Positions 9,460 to 18,361 of a DNA stretch of 64,000 nt are shown here, piece by piece; the stretch's first letter is position 1, and each line of letters opens with the position of its first letter. A program made the translations under genes and the position numbers. The notes under the pieces were generated by a model. That model was not told where the DNA came from. It did not search any database and worked only from the letters and a program-made list of their open reading frames with translations. Source of the DNA: CAZELM01 sp964512995 (GTDB lineage: Bacteria > CSSED10-310); contig CAZELM010000015.1 of the NCBI GenBank assembly GCA_964512995.1, positions 1 through 64,000 on the forward strand, in the 5' to 3' direction.

Positions 9460-11016
9460 TTATATTGAATCCCCTGAAATATCACAGTCAATGTTAAAAT
9501 GAGTTCCAACATTGACTCGCCTCCAAAGAGAGGCTTTGACTACCTGGAGTGCCAAGATGAGTAGATTGTGGAGTTCGAGGGAAGCGATATTATTGCAGTT
9601 GCCGTTTGTCCACTCATCAAACTCTTTGATCATTGATTTTATTTCCTGGAGGGCTTGTTTGAGACCCTTATCGCTTCGAATGATTCCACATTTTTCCCAC
9701 ATTATATTTTGAAGTTTATGTTTTATTTCATCGATTTTATCTGAGGATATCGTCATTGATTTTTGTTGAGGAAGTTCCGTATGTTCAAAATTCTCCAATT
9801 CATCCCACCATGATTTAGGCAAATATCTTATGAATCGATCGGCCTGCACAGCGGCACGGAACGCAAATACAACGGATTCCAGGAGGGAATTAGAGGCGAG
9901 ACGGTTTGCACCATGAACTCCTGTGCATGCAACCTCTCCCCCTGCATAGAGACCTCGTATCGATGTACGGCCATCTATGTCCGTCTTGACGCCACCACAC
10001 ATATAATGTGCTGCTGGAGCAACAGGGATTGGCTCTTTACCAGGATCTATGCCGTATTGGCGTATTGTGGACGTGATGGTCGGGAATCTTTTTTCGACAA
10101 ATTCAATCCCTTTATGACTTAGATTCAGAAGTACATGATCTGTCTTTGTTTTTTTCATTTCTGCCACGATAGCTCGTGATACAATATCCCGTGGAGCAAG
10201 CTCTGCCATTTCGTGGTAGTTTGGCATGAAGCGGTTGCCTTGAGTATTTAAAAGGATACCGCCTTCTCCACGGACAGCTTCAGAAATCAGAAAGCAAGGA
10301 GCTTGGTGTTTCTGAAATGCGGTTGGATGAAACTGGATAAACTCCAGATTTTCCATTATGGCTCCCGCTTCAAACGCCATGACAAATCCATCACCTGTCG
10401 CAATTTCAGGATTGGTCGTAGTTGAGAAAAGCTGACCAGCACCTCCTGAAGCTAAAAAAACAGTTTTTGAAAAAAAACGATGTCGTGAACCGTCCGGTTC
10501 AAGGACTTCGATGCCATAGCAGATATTATTGTGTACCAGGAGCCGACTGACCATTTGGTGATCGCGGACCCGTATCTGATATGATTCGACTCGTTTCAGC
10601 AAAGCGGATTCAATGGCTTGGCCGGTCATGTCTCCAACATGTATTACACGACGATCACTATGACCGCCTTCTCTGGTGAATTGGAGTATATTCCCGATAT
10701 CGCGGTCGAAGTCGACTCCCATACAGATCAGGTCGAAAATCCGAGCCGGGGCTTCGCGTACCAGAACGTGAACAGCGTCCATATCACACAACCCATCGCC
10801 AGCGATCAAGGTATCTTTGATATGGCGTTCATAATCATCTTCGATTGTCAGTACAGCAGCGATACCTCCCTGTGCATATCGGGTATTCGATTCAAGAGCT
10901 TTATCTTTTGTGAAAAGATCGAGTTTATGGTATTTCCCGATATGAAACGCAAACATTAATCCAGCCGCACCAGAACCAACGACGATAACATCAGCGACCT
11001 CATTCCTGGAAATCAC
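9460..11016 (-). CDS. nadB: L-aspartate oxidase
   Basis: 518 residues. NadB is a flavoprotein oxidising L-aspartate to iminoaspartate, the first step of de novo NAD synthesis. It shows the FAD-binding GSGAAGL (about 13-19), the RYAQGGIAAV segment (about 46), the HPTAF region, and HGANRLASNSL (about 365-377), then the C-terminal helical domain. The start codon is GTG at 11016, overlapping the nadA stop as GTGA. Under anaerobic conditions fumarate can replace oxygen as acceptor (known for E. coli NadB). It works directly with NadA encoded upstream. Confidence 0.96.
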   Translation of the reverse strand: MISRNEVADVIVVGSGAAGLMFAFHIGKYHKLDLFTKDKALESNTRYAQGGIAAVLTIEDDYERHIKDTLIAGDGLCDMDAVHVLVREAPARIFDLICMGVDFDRDIGNILQFTREGGHSDRRVIHVGDMTGQAIESALLKRVESYQIRVRDHQMVSRLLVHNNICYGIEVLEPDGSRHRFFSKTVFLASGGAGQLFSTTTNPEIATGDGFVMAFEAGAIMENLEFIQFHPTAFQKHQAPCFLISEAVRGEGGILLNTQGNRFMPNYHEMAELAPRDIVSRAIVAEMKKTKTDHVLLNLSHKGIEFVEKRFPTITSTIRQYGIDPGKEPIPVAPAAHYMCGGVKTDIDGRTSIRGLYAGGEVACTGVHGANRLASNSLLESVVFAFRAAVQADRFIRYLPKSWWDELENFEHTELPQQKSMTISSDKIDEIKHKLQNIMWEKCGIIRSDKGLKQALQEIKSMIKEFDEWTNGNCNNIASLELHNLLILALQVVKASLWRRVNVGTHFNIDCDISGDSI

Positions 11017-11924
11017 GCTGTAAACTCCATCATTCGCTCCAGTGCGTTTCGTGCTTTGTGAATAATTTTTTCATCCACGTGGATTTCATACTGGTTTTGT
11101 ATGATCGATTCATAAACTGATTGAAGTGTTGTTGTTTTCATCTGACCACAAACAGCTTCAGCCAATCCATAAAAATGTTTGTCTGGAAATTCACGGCGCA
11201 AACGTTCAATCAATCCGATTTCGGTAAGCACAATGAATTCCTTGCGATCGAGTGTTGCGGCATTTTTGATCATGCCGCTTGTTCCTGTGATAATATCCGA
11301 TATTTCCAGTATCTCCATGGGAGCTTCCGGATGAGTCATTATCAATGCTTCTGGGTGTTTGGCGATCAATCCATGGACTCCAGGGAGTGTGATTCGGAAA
11401 TGATGGACATAGCATTGTCCGGGCCATTTGATGATCGTGCGCTGGAGCATTTTTTCGGCGTAGGCCGCGAGATTTTTATCCGGCAGATAAACGATTTCAC
11501 GGTCCTTGAAATGTTCAATGATATGGAGTGCGTTAGCCGATGTACATACACAATCGCATTCAGCCTTTACCGCTGCTGATGTATTGATGTAAGCGATAAA
11601 CACTGCATGAGGATGTTTGTTTCTCATGGCCTTGACCTGTTCAACCGTCGCACAATCTGCCAGTGGACATCCAGCAGTGATTTCCGGGAGAAGTATTGTT
11701 TTATGAGGAGATAAAATTTTAGCGCTTTCCGCCATAAAATGTACACCGCAGAAAATGATTTTCTGAGCCTGGGTGGACATTGCTTTCCGAGCCAGATCAA
11801 GTGAATCGCCAAGGCAGTCTGCAATCTCCTGGATTTCATTTCGCTGATAGTTATGAGACAATATACAGATATTTCTCTCTCTTTTAAAACGCAGTATATA
11901 TTGTGTCAAGTCATGTTTATTCAT
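11013..11924 (-). CDS. nadA: Quinolinate synthase A
   Basis: 303 residues. NadA condenses iminoaspartate with dihydroxyacetone phosphate to quinolinate, using a [4Fe-4S] cluster. The three expected cluster ligands are visible: C86 in AGCPLADC, C171 in PGQCYVHH and C259 in EAVCGQMK. The conserved CTSANA motif (127-132) is also present. It begins four bases after the cyclase-like gene ends and overlaps nadB by four bases. nadC is not in the window. Confidence 0.96.
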   Translation of the reverse strand: MNKHDLTQYILRFKRERNICILSHNYQRNEIQEIADCLGDSLDLARKAMSTQAQKIIFCGVHFMAESAKILSPHKTILLPEITAGCPLADCATVEQVKAMRNKHPHAVFIAYINTSAAVKAECDCVCTSANALHIIEHFKDREIVYLPDKNLAAYAEKMLQRTIIKWPGQCYVHHFRITLPGVHGLIAKHPEALIMTHPEAPMEILEISDIITGTSGMIKNAATLDRKEFIVLTEIGLIERLRREFPDKHFYGLAEAVCGQMKTTTLQSVYESIIQNQYEIHVDEKIIHKARNALERMMEFTA

Positions 11925-11928
11925 TGTT

Positions 11929-14019
11929 TCAGATCTTTTCGGGTTGTGCTGACCAAACTGGAATTGTTATTTTCAAGCCTTTCAGAAAAGCATCTCCGGT
12001 TGGTCGAAATAGAATCGTTTCTTTCAAAGTATCGTCCCTCAATAAAAATTCCTGACAATTTTCATTCGAACGAGGCTCGAGTGTATAGTATTTATTTAAT
12101 TCTTTAAAGGCCTCTTCTGACAGCACAACACCATTATTGTGGAGGACTCCGCCTGTTACGGTTACATTGAAATTCCCAGGGTGATCTTTGAGTTCCGGTA
12201 GATTCAAATATGCTTTTCCTGAAGGATGTTCTCCGTCCAGTCGAAGTAATCGTTGTTCGAAAATTCTGACGATTTCATTTTGAATCGTGGGAGTTACTTT
12301 TCCTTTAATTTTTTCAATGACATCCTGAAAGAGATCATTGATTTCCCGTTTGAATGTAGGATCTCCCCGCCGTTCGGACATTGTTGATTTTCCGGAGCTC
12401 AATCGGCTAGTCACGTTAGCGGAAAGTCCGATGACAGTATCGAATTTTTCGTTTTCATTTTTGAAGATATACGCACTCTCGACTGGTCCGAAATGAATTC
12501 CAATGCCTGCCCCCTCAAAAGGAAGCCGAGTTTTCTTGACTAAAAACTTTAACAATCGTTGGATTTTGATCCCTACGCGAACAGCATTGATTGTTCTTTC
12601 ATTTTCAGGGCAATGATCGGAGAAAATCGCCAGAATGGCGTCTCCAGCGAAAAATCGTATTTGACCAGAAAAATACTGAATTACATCCAATGTCGGATCG
12701 AAGAAATTATAGAGAGCGGTTTTCAGTTGGCCACTCGATATAACACCGGAAGATGCTTCTGTGAATCCTCTCAAATCAATAAACAGTATTGTTACTTTCC
12801 GTAAATCATTGATTATTGGATCCGTGTTGAAGTTATACGTGATCCGGTCTTCAAGTATTGGCGTTGTCGTGGCATTATCAACTTTTTGCTGCAAATTCTG
12901 CTCGAGGAGAATAATGCGGTCTCTAAAAAAACTGATGATTTCTGCCTTTTGTATTTCCTGAGCCAGTTTTACAAAATCCAGTATCATCTGCTTCCAAATT
13001 TTGGGATCGATTTCATCGACGAGAGTCTTGCGCCTGCCGGGTATTGTTGATCGATTTTTAGGGTGGAGCTGAATTTGTTTCAAGGTATCCTGGAGCGTAT
13101 AGATTATTTTGGGATCAAAAATGATATTGTGAATATTAATCTTGGAGATGGACTCCTGGGATACGCAGAGTTGATAAGAAAGCAGGTTCAGAAGCCATTC
13201 ATCACCTTCTGCAATTTTCGTTTCCAGCCATTGCCGGACAGTTTCATAGAAAACTTTAAAATCTTTAAAACTTATGAAATAATCAATATTTTCCTGTACT
13301 AAAATTTTTTTTATTAAGAACAATGGATCCAGTGGCGATACGGAGGATTCCAGCAAGCTTAGTTGAACATTCAACATATCGTTCACAAAATGGAAATTAA
13401 ACGTATCTCCGAGCTTGGACTTCAATATCCCCTGATGGGATGGGAAGTTCTTCATGATAAGACTGTCTTTGTATTTACATTTCTGGAGGATACTCTTCTG
13501 CACATCGATCAGCATGTTTTTTGTGTGAGGGTAGAGATTGAATTTCAATCCGAGGTTTCCAGAAGATTTTATTACAATTTCGTGGATGCAACTGATTGTC
13601 TTTTTTGTCATTGTCAACCAGAAAAGATTGAATAATCCGAGTCGTCTTTCTTGATTGATAACAGATTCTAAACGATCGGTCAGGTAGCTGATCGTATCCG
13701 CTCGCGATGCCAGATAATTTTTAAATAAAGGATGCCGAAAATCATACCCTTTACCTTTCAACTCACGAATATGAACGACAGTATGTTCGAGGAAATCTCC
13801 AAATTTTGAACTGAATTGAGCTGGGGGATAAACAAGGTAACCTTTCGTATTTTCATCATTGATGATATCTCGTTGAGGAGGGAGGATCGGTACCGCTACA
13901 CAAGGTTCTGTGGAACGGCTGGAAAAAATGCTTCGGAGTGTCTCGATATCGCCGATAGAATAAGCCAACGGAAGCCGAGATCTTCCATATACCGGATCAA
14001 AGACGAGGAATTTGATCAT
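11929..14019 (-). CDS. Class III nucleotidyl-cyclase-like protein with a large N-terminal region
   Basis: 696 residues. The C-terminal part (about 400-690) is a class III adenylate/guanylate cyclase homology domain. The two metal-binding Asp are present in LFIDLRGFT (about 415) and in AGDAILAIF (about 463). The transition-state Asn and Arg are present in SANVTSRL (about 540). The two base-selecting positions differ from adenylate cyclases: the usual Lys three residues before the GD is Phe, and the Asp after TVIG is Leu. So substrate, and even activity, is uncertain. The N-terminal 400 residues are helical and unrecognised, without clear membrane segments. It overlaps the lipoprotein gene upstream by ATGA and lies just before nadA. 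Confidence 0.8.
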   Translation of the reverse strand: MIKFLVFDPVYGRSRLPLAYSIGDIETLRSIFSSRSTEPCVAVPILPPQRDIINDENTKGYLVYPPAQFSSKFGDFLEHTVVHIRELKGKGYDFRHPLFKNYLASRADTISYLTDRLESVINQERRLGLFNLFWLTMTKKTISCIHEIVIKSSGNLGLKFNLYPHTKNMLIDVQKSILQKCKYKDSLIMKNFPSHQGILKSKLGDTFNFHFVNDMLNVQLSLLESSVSPLDPLFLIKKILVQENIDYFISFKDFKVFYETVRQWLETKIAEGDEWLLNLLSYQLCVSQESISKINIHNIIFDPKIIYTLQDTLKQIQLHPKNRSTIPGRRKTLVDEIDPKIWKQMILDFVKLAQEIQKAEIISFFRDRIILLEQNLQQKVDNATTTPILEDRITYNFNTDPIINDLRKVTILFIDLRGFTEASSGVISSGQLKTALYNFFDPTLDVIQYFSGQIRFFAGDAILAIFSDHCPENERTINAVRVGIKIQRLLKFLVKKTRLPFEGAGIGIHFGPVESAYIFKNENEKFDTVIGLSANVTSRLSSGKSTMSERRGDPTFKREINDLFQDVIEKIKGKVTPTIQNEIVRIFEQRLLRLDGEHPSGKAYLNLPELKDHPGNFNVTVTGGVLHNNGVVLSEEAFKELNKYYTLEPRSNENCQEFLLRDDTLKETILFRPTGDAFLKGLKITIPVWSAQPEKI

Positions 14020-14375
14020 GGCTCTACGCTCGCATCCTGGATGTCCGGGTGGGAGCTACTTGTTACGGTTCCAGTTGTGGCATCATAGACCCATTCGCCA
14101 CCAAATGGTTCGGAAGGTATTTTATGGATGATTCCTCTTTGCGCAAGTTCATCGAGTGTTTCAGGATATCTGCCGTTCGCAGCATGGAACACCTGAATAG
14201 ATTGATTGATAGTTTTTAAGTTTGTCCGCAATTTTAAAAGGTTGGCCCTCTCTTGGCTATTAATAACAACATTTTGTCCAATTTGATCAACTTCCTGTCG
14301 AGTTTTTTCACAGCCAGAAATCCCGCCACTCACAAGCAACAATGCTATTATTACATGGGTCAGTGTATATTTCAT
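14016..14375 (-). CDS. Small lipoprotein with a pseudopilin-like C-terminal segment
   Basis: 119 residues. The N-terminus is a lipoprotein signal with a lipobox ending at Cys22 (GGISGC). The mature part begins with a charged helix. It then has LKTINQSIQVFHAANGRYPETLDEL and PFGGEWVYDATTGTV, a pattern seen in the soluble part of type II secretion/type IV pseudopilins (GspG-like), but without the N-terminal pilin helix. It is therefore membrane-anchored by lipid rather than assembled like a pilin, and its role is unknown. A ribosome binding site (AAGGA) precedes the ATG, and the gene overlaps the cyclase-like gene by ATGA. Confidence 0.65.
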   Translation of the reverse strand: MKYTLTHVIIALLLVSGGISGCEKTRQEVDQIGQNVVINSQERANLLKLRTNLKTINQSIQVFHAANGRYPETLDELAQRGIIHKIPSEPFGGEWVYDATTGTVTSSSHPDIQDASVEP

Positions 14376-14386
14376 TGAATAATTCC

Positions 14387-15358
14387 TTACAACAGCTTTA
14401 TCATATGGACGAGATTCGCAATATATCCTTTCCGCAGATTATCGAGGGTGAATCGGAGTGTCAAGCCCCGTTTGTTTGGATGATATTGATGAATATTGTT
14501 CAAAACGATTTTATCTTCACCTACTACATCAAGAATGGACGTGTGCGTTTCGCCCGAAGATGCATTCAATTCGGGGAGTTGTGAGAAGAGTGTTAGAATA
14601 TTTTCGATGTCAACTTCTTTTCGGGTCTCAATCCACAATGTACCGGTTAATCCAATAAAAAAAGCTCCCCAACTCAGATCCATATTGAATGTGAATGATT
14701 CACTTCCCAATATCATAAACAATTCATGTGTTATACGCTTCGCTAAGCCCGAAACACCTGCCACCGGAAAAATGTTGAATGCAATTTGCTTCGGAAATTC
14801 GTTTATGTCCACTTCCTTAAAATTCATAATACATCGAGTTTGATTAAACAGCTCATCCATTGCTCCTTTTGAACCATGTTGCGATGTTCCTTGTATCCCA
14901 TAAAGAAAGATCGATTGAATATCATATTCTTTATGGATGGGCAAAGTGATCAACGCGAGCAATAAAGTGATCATTTCTGGTGAGATGGAGACGGGTGGCA
15001 ATGGGACTCCTTTTTTCCAGAATCCAGGGATGATGACTGGGACTTGGGGAATGACCTGAACTGATCCGGATGCATCAATGATCGGGATTTTTCCCTTGAT
15101 CATTGTTTCAAGCAGCCATTTGAGGTTCTTTATGGGTGACATCAAAATTGCTGCATCGAAATTATCTTCAGGAATATCTTCCAAACGTCCGATCAGGATG
15201 GGAGTATTATCCATTTCGTGGATTTCTCCACAACGATCCCCTTCTGACACGATTATTATTTTCTCAATTGGAATCTGTTGTTCGAGAAGGCGATCTAAAA
15301 ACTCTTGTACGTGCAGTGATCGCCCTCCAACAATAATCAGTTTTTTTTCTGTTCCCAT
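14387..15358 (-). CDS. Aspartate-semialdehyde-dehydrogenase-like protein lacking the catalytic cysteine
   Basis: 323 residues with the overall plan of Asd: an N-terminal Rossmann start (KKLIIVGGRSLHVQEFLDRL), IIDASGSVQ where the family has the DNSSAWR-type segment, QHGSKGAMDELFNQT matching the SGAG...ELxxQT region, and AFNIFPV matching the FNVIP region. Where Asd has NPNCST with the catalytic Cys, this protein has SISPEMIT. It thus resembles the Usg-1 type of inactive Asd paralogue. It is probably not an enzyme of lysine/threonine synthesis; it may be structural or regulatory. It is first in the operon with the pseudopilin-like lipoprotein and nad genes. Confidence 0.75.
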   Translation of the reverse strand: MGTEKKLIIVGGRSLHVQEFLDRLLEQQIPIEKIIIVSEGDRCGEIHEMDNTPILIGRLEDIPEDNFDAAILMSPIKNLKWLLETMIKGKIPIIDASGSVQVIPQVPVIIPGFWKKGVPLPPVSISPEMITLLLALITLPIHKEYDIQSIFLYGIQGTSQHGSKGAMDELFNQTRCIMNFKEVDINEFPKQIAFNIFPVAGVSGLAKRITHELFMILGSESFTFNMDLSWGAFFIGLTGTLWIETRKEVDIENILTLFSQLPELNASSGETHTSILDVVGEDKIVLNNIHQYHPNKRGLTLRFTLDNLRKGYIANLVHMIKLL

Positions 15359-15612
15359 ACGTTCCTTTCCAGCGAAGTGTTTTCATTATGATCGTCTTTT
15401 TTTGGTTAACGGCACAAATCGAGAGCTACCTTTTAAAAAAGCATCTCAATCATTCTAATGGTTCCCTCGTCGTTTGACGAAATATTTTCTTGAAATCGAA
15501 CTTTCCGGAAAAACATTCATGCAATGAATAAAATTGCATATTGATTATAAAAATGATAAAGAACAGCAATCATATCAGTACTGTACCGGATATGAAACTT
15601 CATGAACAAGTA

Positions 15613-16524
15613 TCACAGTATTGGGAGCACATCTGTGAAGTGAGTATATTTAAAGTTGTAGTTTAAGTTCAGAAGTTTTTCTGGAATGACACGTTGCCCT
15701 GCCAGGACAAGTTCGTCTGCCATTTCTCCCAGGAGAATTTTCACAAAAGAAGCTGGTATATGGAGCCAGTTTGGTTTTCTCAAATGGCGAGCTAACTCAT
15801 CGGAAAGATAGTGATATCGAATAGGATTTGGTGTTGTGAGATTAAAGACTCCCTGGCTGCTTTTTTCTTTCAAGAAAAAAAAGACGATATCGACTACATC
15901 GCTGATATGGATCCATGAGAGCCAATTTTGACCTGAACCCAATCGTCCGCCAAGATAGAAACGATACAATCCTTTCAATCGCCTGATCAGACCATGTGAT
16001 CGATCAAGGACCACACCGGTTCGTATCAGGATGCGCCGGGTTCCCATTTTTTCAACCTCTGCTGATGAGTTTTCCCATTCCTGAGCTAAAGATGCCAGAA
16101 ATCCTTCCCCTCTGGTGGAAGCTTCTGTCAGGGTTTCATCTCCTCTGTTTCCATAGAAACCTATGGCGGAAGCCTGGATGAAAATCTCGGGTTTTTGTTT
16201 TAATTCGCTTAGTGCATTGCTCAGGAGTTTCCCACTCGTGATTCGGCTTTCATGGATGCTTCTTTTTTTCTCGGAAGTCCATCTGCCGTTTCCAATGTTT
16301 TCGCCGGCAAGGTTCACAATGCCAAAAGCCCCCTCCATTTCTCTTATCCATGAATTATTTCCATTCATCCATTGAACATAGCGTAATTGTTTTATTTCCG
16401 GATGTTTTATTTGTTTCAGATTCTGGCGGGTTATCGTTACAACATCGAATCCTTTTTCCACGAAATTTCTGGAAAGATAGGTTCCGATAAAACCAGTTCC
16501 TCCTGTGATGATGATCTTCTTCAT
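15613..16524 (-). CDS. TIGR01777-type NAD(P)-dependent epimerase (SDR family)
   Basis: 303 residues, an atypical extended short-chain dehydrogenase of the SulA/YfcH (SDR39U1) group. The nucleotide-binding TGGTGFIG (about 7-14) is at the N-terminus, followed by NLAGENIGNGRW (about 71-82), characteristic of this subfamily, and SAIGFYG (about 122). The C-terminal DUF1731-like segment is present (VLAGQRVIPEKL). Substrate is not known for the family. The start is the ATG at 16524, sharing a base with the doxX stop (TGATG); a longer frame to 16713 only overlaps doxX. Confidence 0.85.
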   Translation of the reverse strand: MKKIIITGGTGFIGTYLSRNFVEKGFDVVTITRQNLKQIKHPEIKQLRYVQWMNGNNSWIREMEGAFGIVNLAGENIGNGRWTSEKKRSIHESRITSGKLLSNALSELKQKPEIFIQASAIGFYGNRGDETLTEASTRGEGFLASLAQEWENSSAEVEKMGTRRILIRTGVVLDRSHGLIRRLKGLYRFYLGGRLGSGQNWLSWIHISDVVDIVFFFLKEKSSQGVFNLTTPNPIRYHYLSDELARHLRKPNWLHIPASFVKILLGEMADELVLAGQRVIPEKLLNLNYNFKYTHFTDVLPIL

Positions 16525-16946
16525 CAGAATGGATGGCTGGACAATTTTGAATCGATGCTGAATTTTCCGGGTCCAATGAATAGGAGACTGAAAAATACGA
16601 TTCCCAACTCGATCGCATGTGATGCATTTTGGAGCCCGTCTCCGTTGGTGAGATGCATGACTGCCGCAACGGTCATGGTAATTATCAGAAATCCGAGTGC
16701 GATGCGGAAACAAGCTCCGAAGACCAGGAGCAACCCACCTAGAAATTCAGATATTGCTGCCATGAATCCCCAAAATACCGGAAAGAAATCAATCCCCAGA
16801 TTTTGCATGGCCAATCCGAGTCCATGCCATTTCTCCGGGCCACCCAACAATTTGGGTAATCCATGGAACATGAACATCAATCCCAATCCAATCCGAAGAA
16901 TCAACAATCCAACGTCTCTATATTTATTCAGTATATTCAGAATCAT
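16524..16946 (-). CDS. DoxX family membrane protein
   Basis: 140 residues with four predicted membrane helices. The N-terminal LLILRIGLGLMFMFHGLPKL is typical of DoxX/SURF4-like proteins, followed by GLLLVFGACFRIALGFLI and a final helix near residues 112-128. Some homologues are subunits of thiosulfate-quinone oxidoreductase or redox-stress proteins; here no partner supports a specific role. The start has a strong AAAGGAGG site. It is coupled to the downstream epimerase by a TGATG overlap. Confidence 0.85.
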   Translation of the reverse strand: MILNILNKYRDVGLLILRIGLGLMFMFHGLPKLLGGPEKWHGLGLAMQNLGIDFFPVFWGFMAAISEFLGGLLLVFGACFRIALGFLIITMTVAAVMHLTNGDGLQNASHAIELGIVFFSLLFIGPGKFSIDSKLSSHPF

Positions 16947-17078
16947 TTCGCCTCCTTTGCGTAAATATTATTAATTTTATAAACTATATCATCAGCCAAA
17001 TTCAAGTTTTCCTGTAATTTTTTTTCAAAGGATTTCACGTGAAAAGAGTGATGTAATCTTTTCAATACCCAAACTCGA

Positions 17079-18320
17079 TTATAGTTGCTTGAGCAGGAAT
17101 TTTCTGGTGAGATTCAATGCACTGCTAGCAAAACGCTCCTTGTTGGATCGCCGGTCCAGGTTGAACTGGTGTTTGACTGTGATTGTTCTCGTTCCATCTG
17201 AAATGCCGATGTAAACAAGACCGCACGGTTTGTCCGGTGTTTCGCCTGTGGGTCCGGCGATTCCCGTTGTTGCTAATCCAATATTTACATTAGCGTTTTT
17301 ACGAATTCCTTGTGCCATTTGTGCTGCCACTTCTTCACTGACAGCGCCGTATTGGTTGATAACTTCCGGTAAAATACCGAGTAATTCACATTTCGCCTGG
17401 TTGCTGTACACAACTACTCCCCGATTGAAATAATCCGAACTTCCAGGGATATTTGTGAGCTGATGAGCGATAAGTCCACCAGTACAGCTTTCCGCAACGG
17501 CAATAGTGAGATTTTGGCTTTTCAACATTTTCCCAACAACTTCTTCCAGAGGCTGATCCTCCATGGAATAAACCCATGGATGTATGGAGCGCATCAACAT
17601 CTGGACTGAGGTATCCAACTTTTGTTCTGCATGATCCGGGTCAGAGTCGCAAACCGACAAACGCAGAGCAACTCCCGATGATTTTGGCAAGACAGCCAAT
17701 CGAGCGACTTCCCGGATTTTATCCAGATCTTCTACCCGCTCCATAAGTTCTGCTTCAATAATTCCACTGGTCAGTATCATTTTGGATACATAATATCGAT
17801 CTTTTTTTACTGATCGTAAAGATGGAATGATGGTTGCTTCCATCATGCTGATCATTTCCGCAGGGACGCCTGGCATGGCAATGAAGATGCGCTTATCTCG
17901 ATCAAACCGAATCCCCCAGGCTGATCCTATCCTGTTTGGAATCAGAGTACATCCTTGTGGATAGAGGGCTTGATTTTTTACTAATTCCGGCATTTTTCGA
18001 TTCATTAATCGAAACAATTCTTGGACTGCTGCCAAAACATGGGGGTGATGAATCAGATGTGTGTCAAAAAAACGGCAGATTGCATCCTTTGTGATATCGT
18101 CGTGTGTTGGTCCCAAACCTCCTGTAACAAGGATCAGGTCTGCTCGTTGCCAGGATAATGAAAATGATTGCAGAATCTGATCAATGTCATCTCCTACTAC
18201 GGTTGACCATATTGGTTCAATACTTAGAGAAAGTAATTTTTGACCAATAAAAGCCGCGTTCGTATTGATCGTATTTCCGTTTAGTAATTCGTCACCGATT
18301 GTGATGATTTCTGATTTCAT
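17079..18320 (-). CDS. cinA: CinA family protein, nicotinamide-nucleotide amidase
   Basis: 413 residues, the full two-domain form. The N-terminal molybdopterin-binding-like domain (about 1-170, starting with EIITIGDELLNGNTINTN, with TGGLGPTHDDIT) is a pyrophosphatase type (COG1058). The C-terminal domain (about 255-413) has AESCTGGLIAHQLT and GIAGPTG, the NMN deamidase signature. The protein salvages NMN to NaMN and clears ADP-ribose-type compounds, which connects with the nad genes and the NAD-consuming sirtuin in this window. It lies 41 bp after the asparagine-synthase-like gene. Confidence 0.93.
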   Translation of the reverse strand: MKSEIITIGDELLNGNTINTNAAFIGQKLLSLSIEPIWSTVVGDDIDQILQSFSLSWQRADLILVTGGLGPTHDDITKDAICRFFDTHLIHHPHVLAAVQELFRLMNRKMPELVKNQALYPQGCTLIPNRIGSAWGIRFDRDKRIFIAMPGVPAEMISMMEATIIPSLRSVKKDRYYVSKMILTSGIIEAELMERVEDLDKIREVARLAVLPKSSGVALRLSVCDSDPDHAEQKLDTSVQMLMRSIHPWVYSMEDQPLEEVVGKMLKSQNLTIAVAESCTGGLIAHQLTNIPGSSDYFNRGVVVYSNQAKCELLGILPEVINQYGAVSEEVAAQMAQGIRKNANVNIGLATTGIAGPTGETPDKPCGLVYIGISDGTRTITVKHQFNLDRRSNKERFASSALNLTRKFLLKQL

Positions 18321-18361
18321 GTATTAGGTCCTTCTATAGCGTTAATGAAGTAGATTCATTA

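Noticed and set aside
15520..15540. Palindrome ATGCAAT-GAATAAA-ATTGCAT
   Set aside because: A/T-rich with seven-base arms, far (over 160 bases) from the nearest start, with no T-run. Chance occurrence is likely.
16525..16713. N-terminal extension of the TIGR01777 epimerase
   Set aside because: The extra 63 residues only read through doxX in another frame; the ATG at 16524 with TGATG coupling gives the family start.
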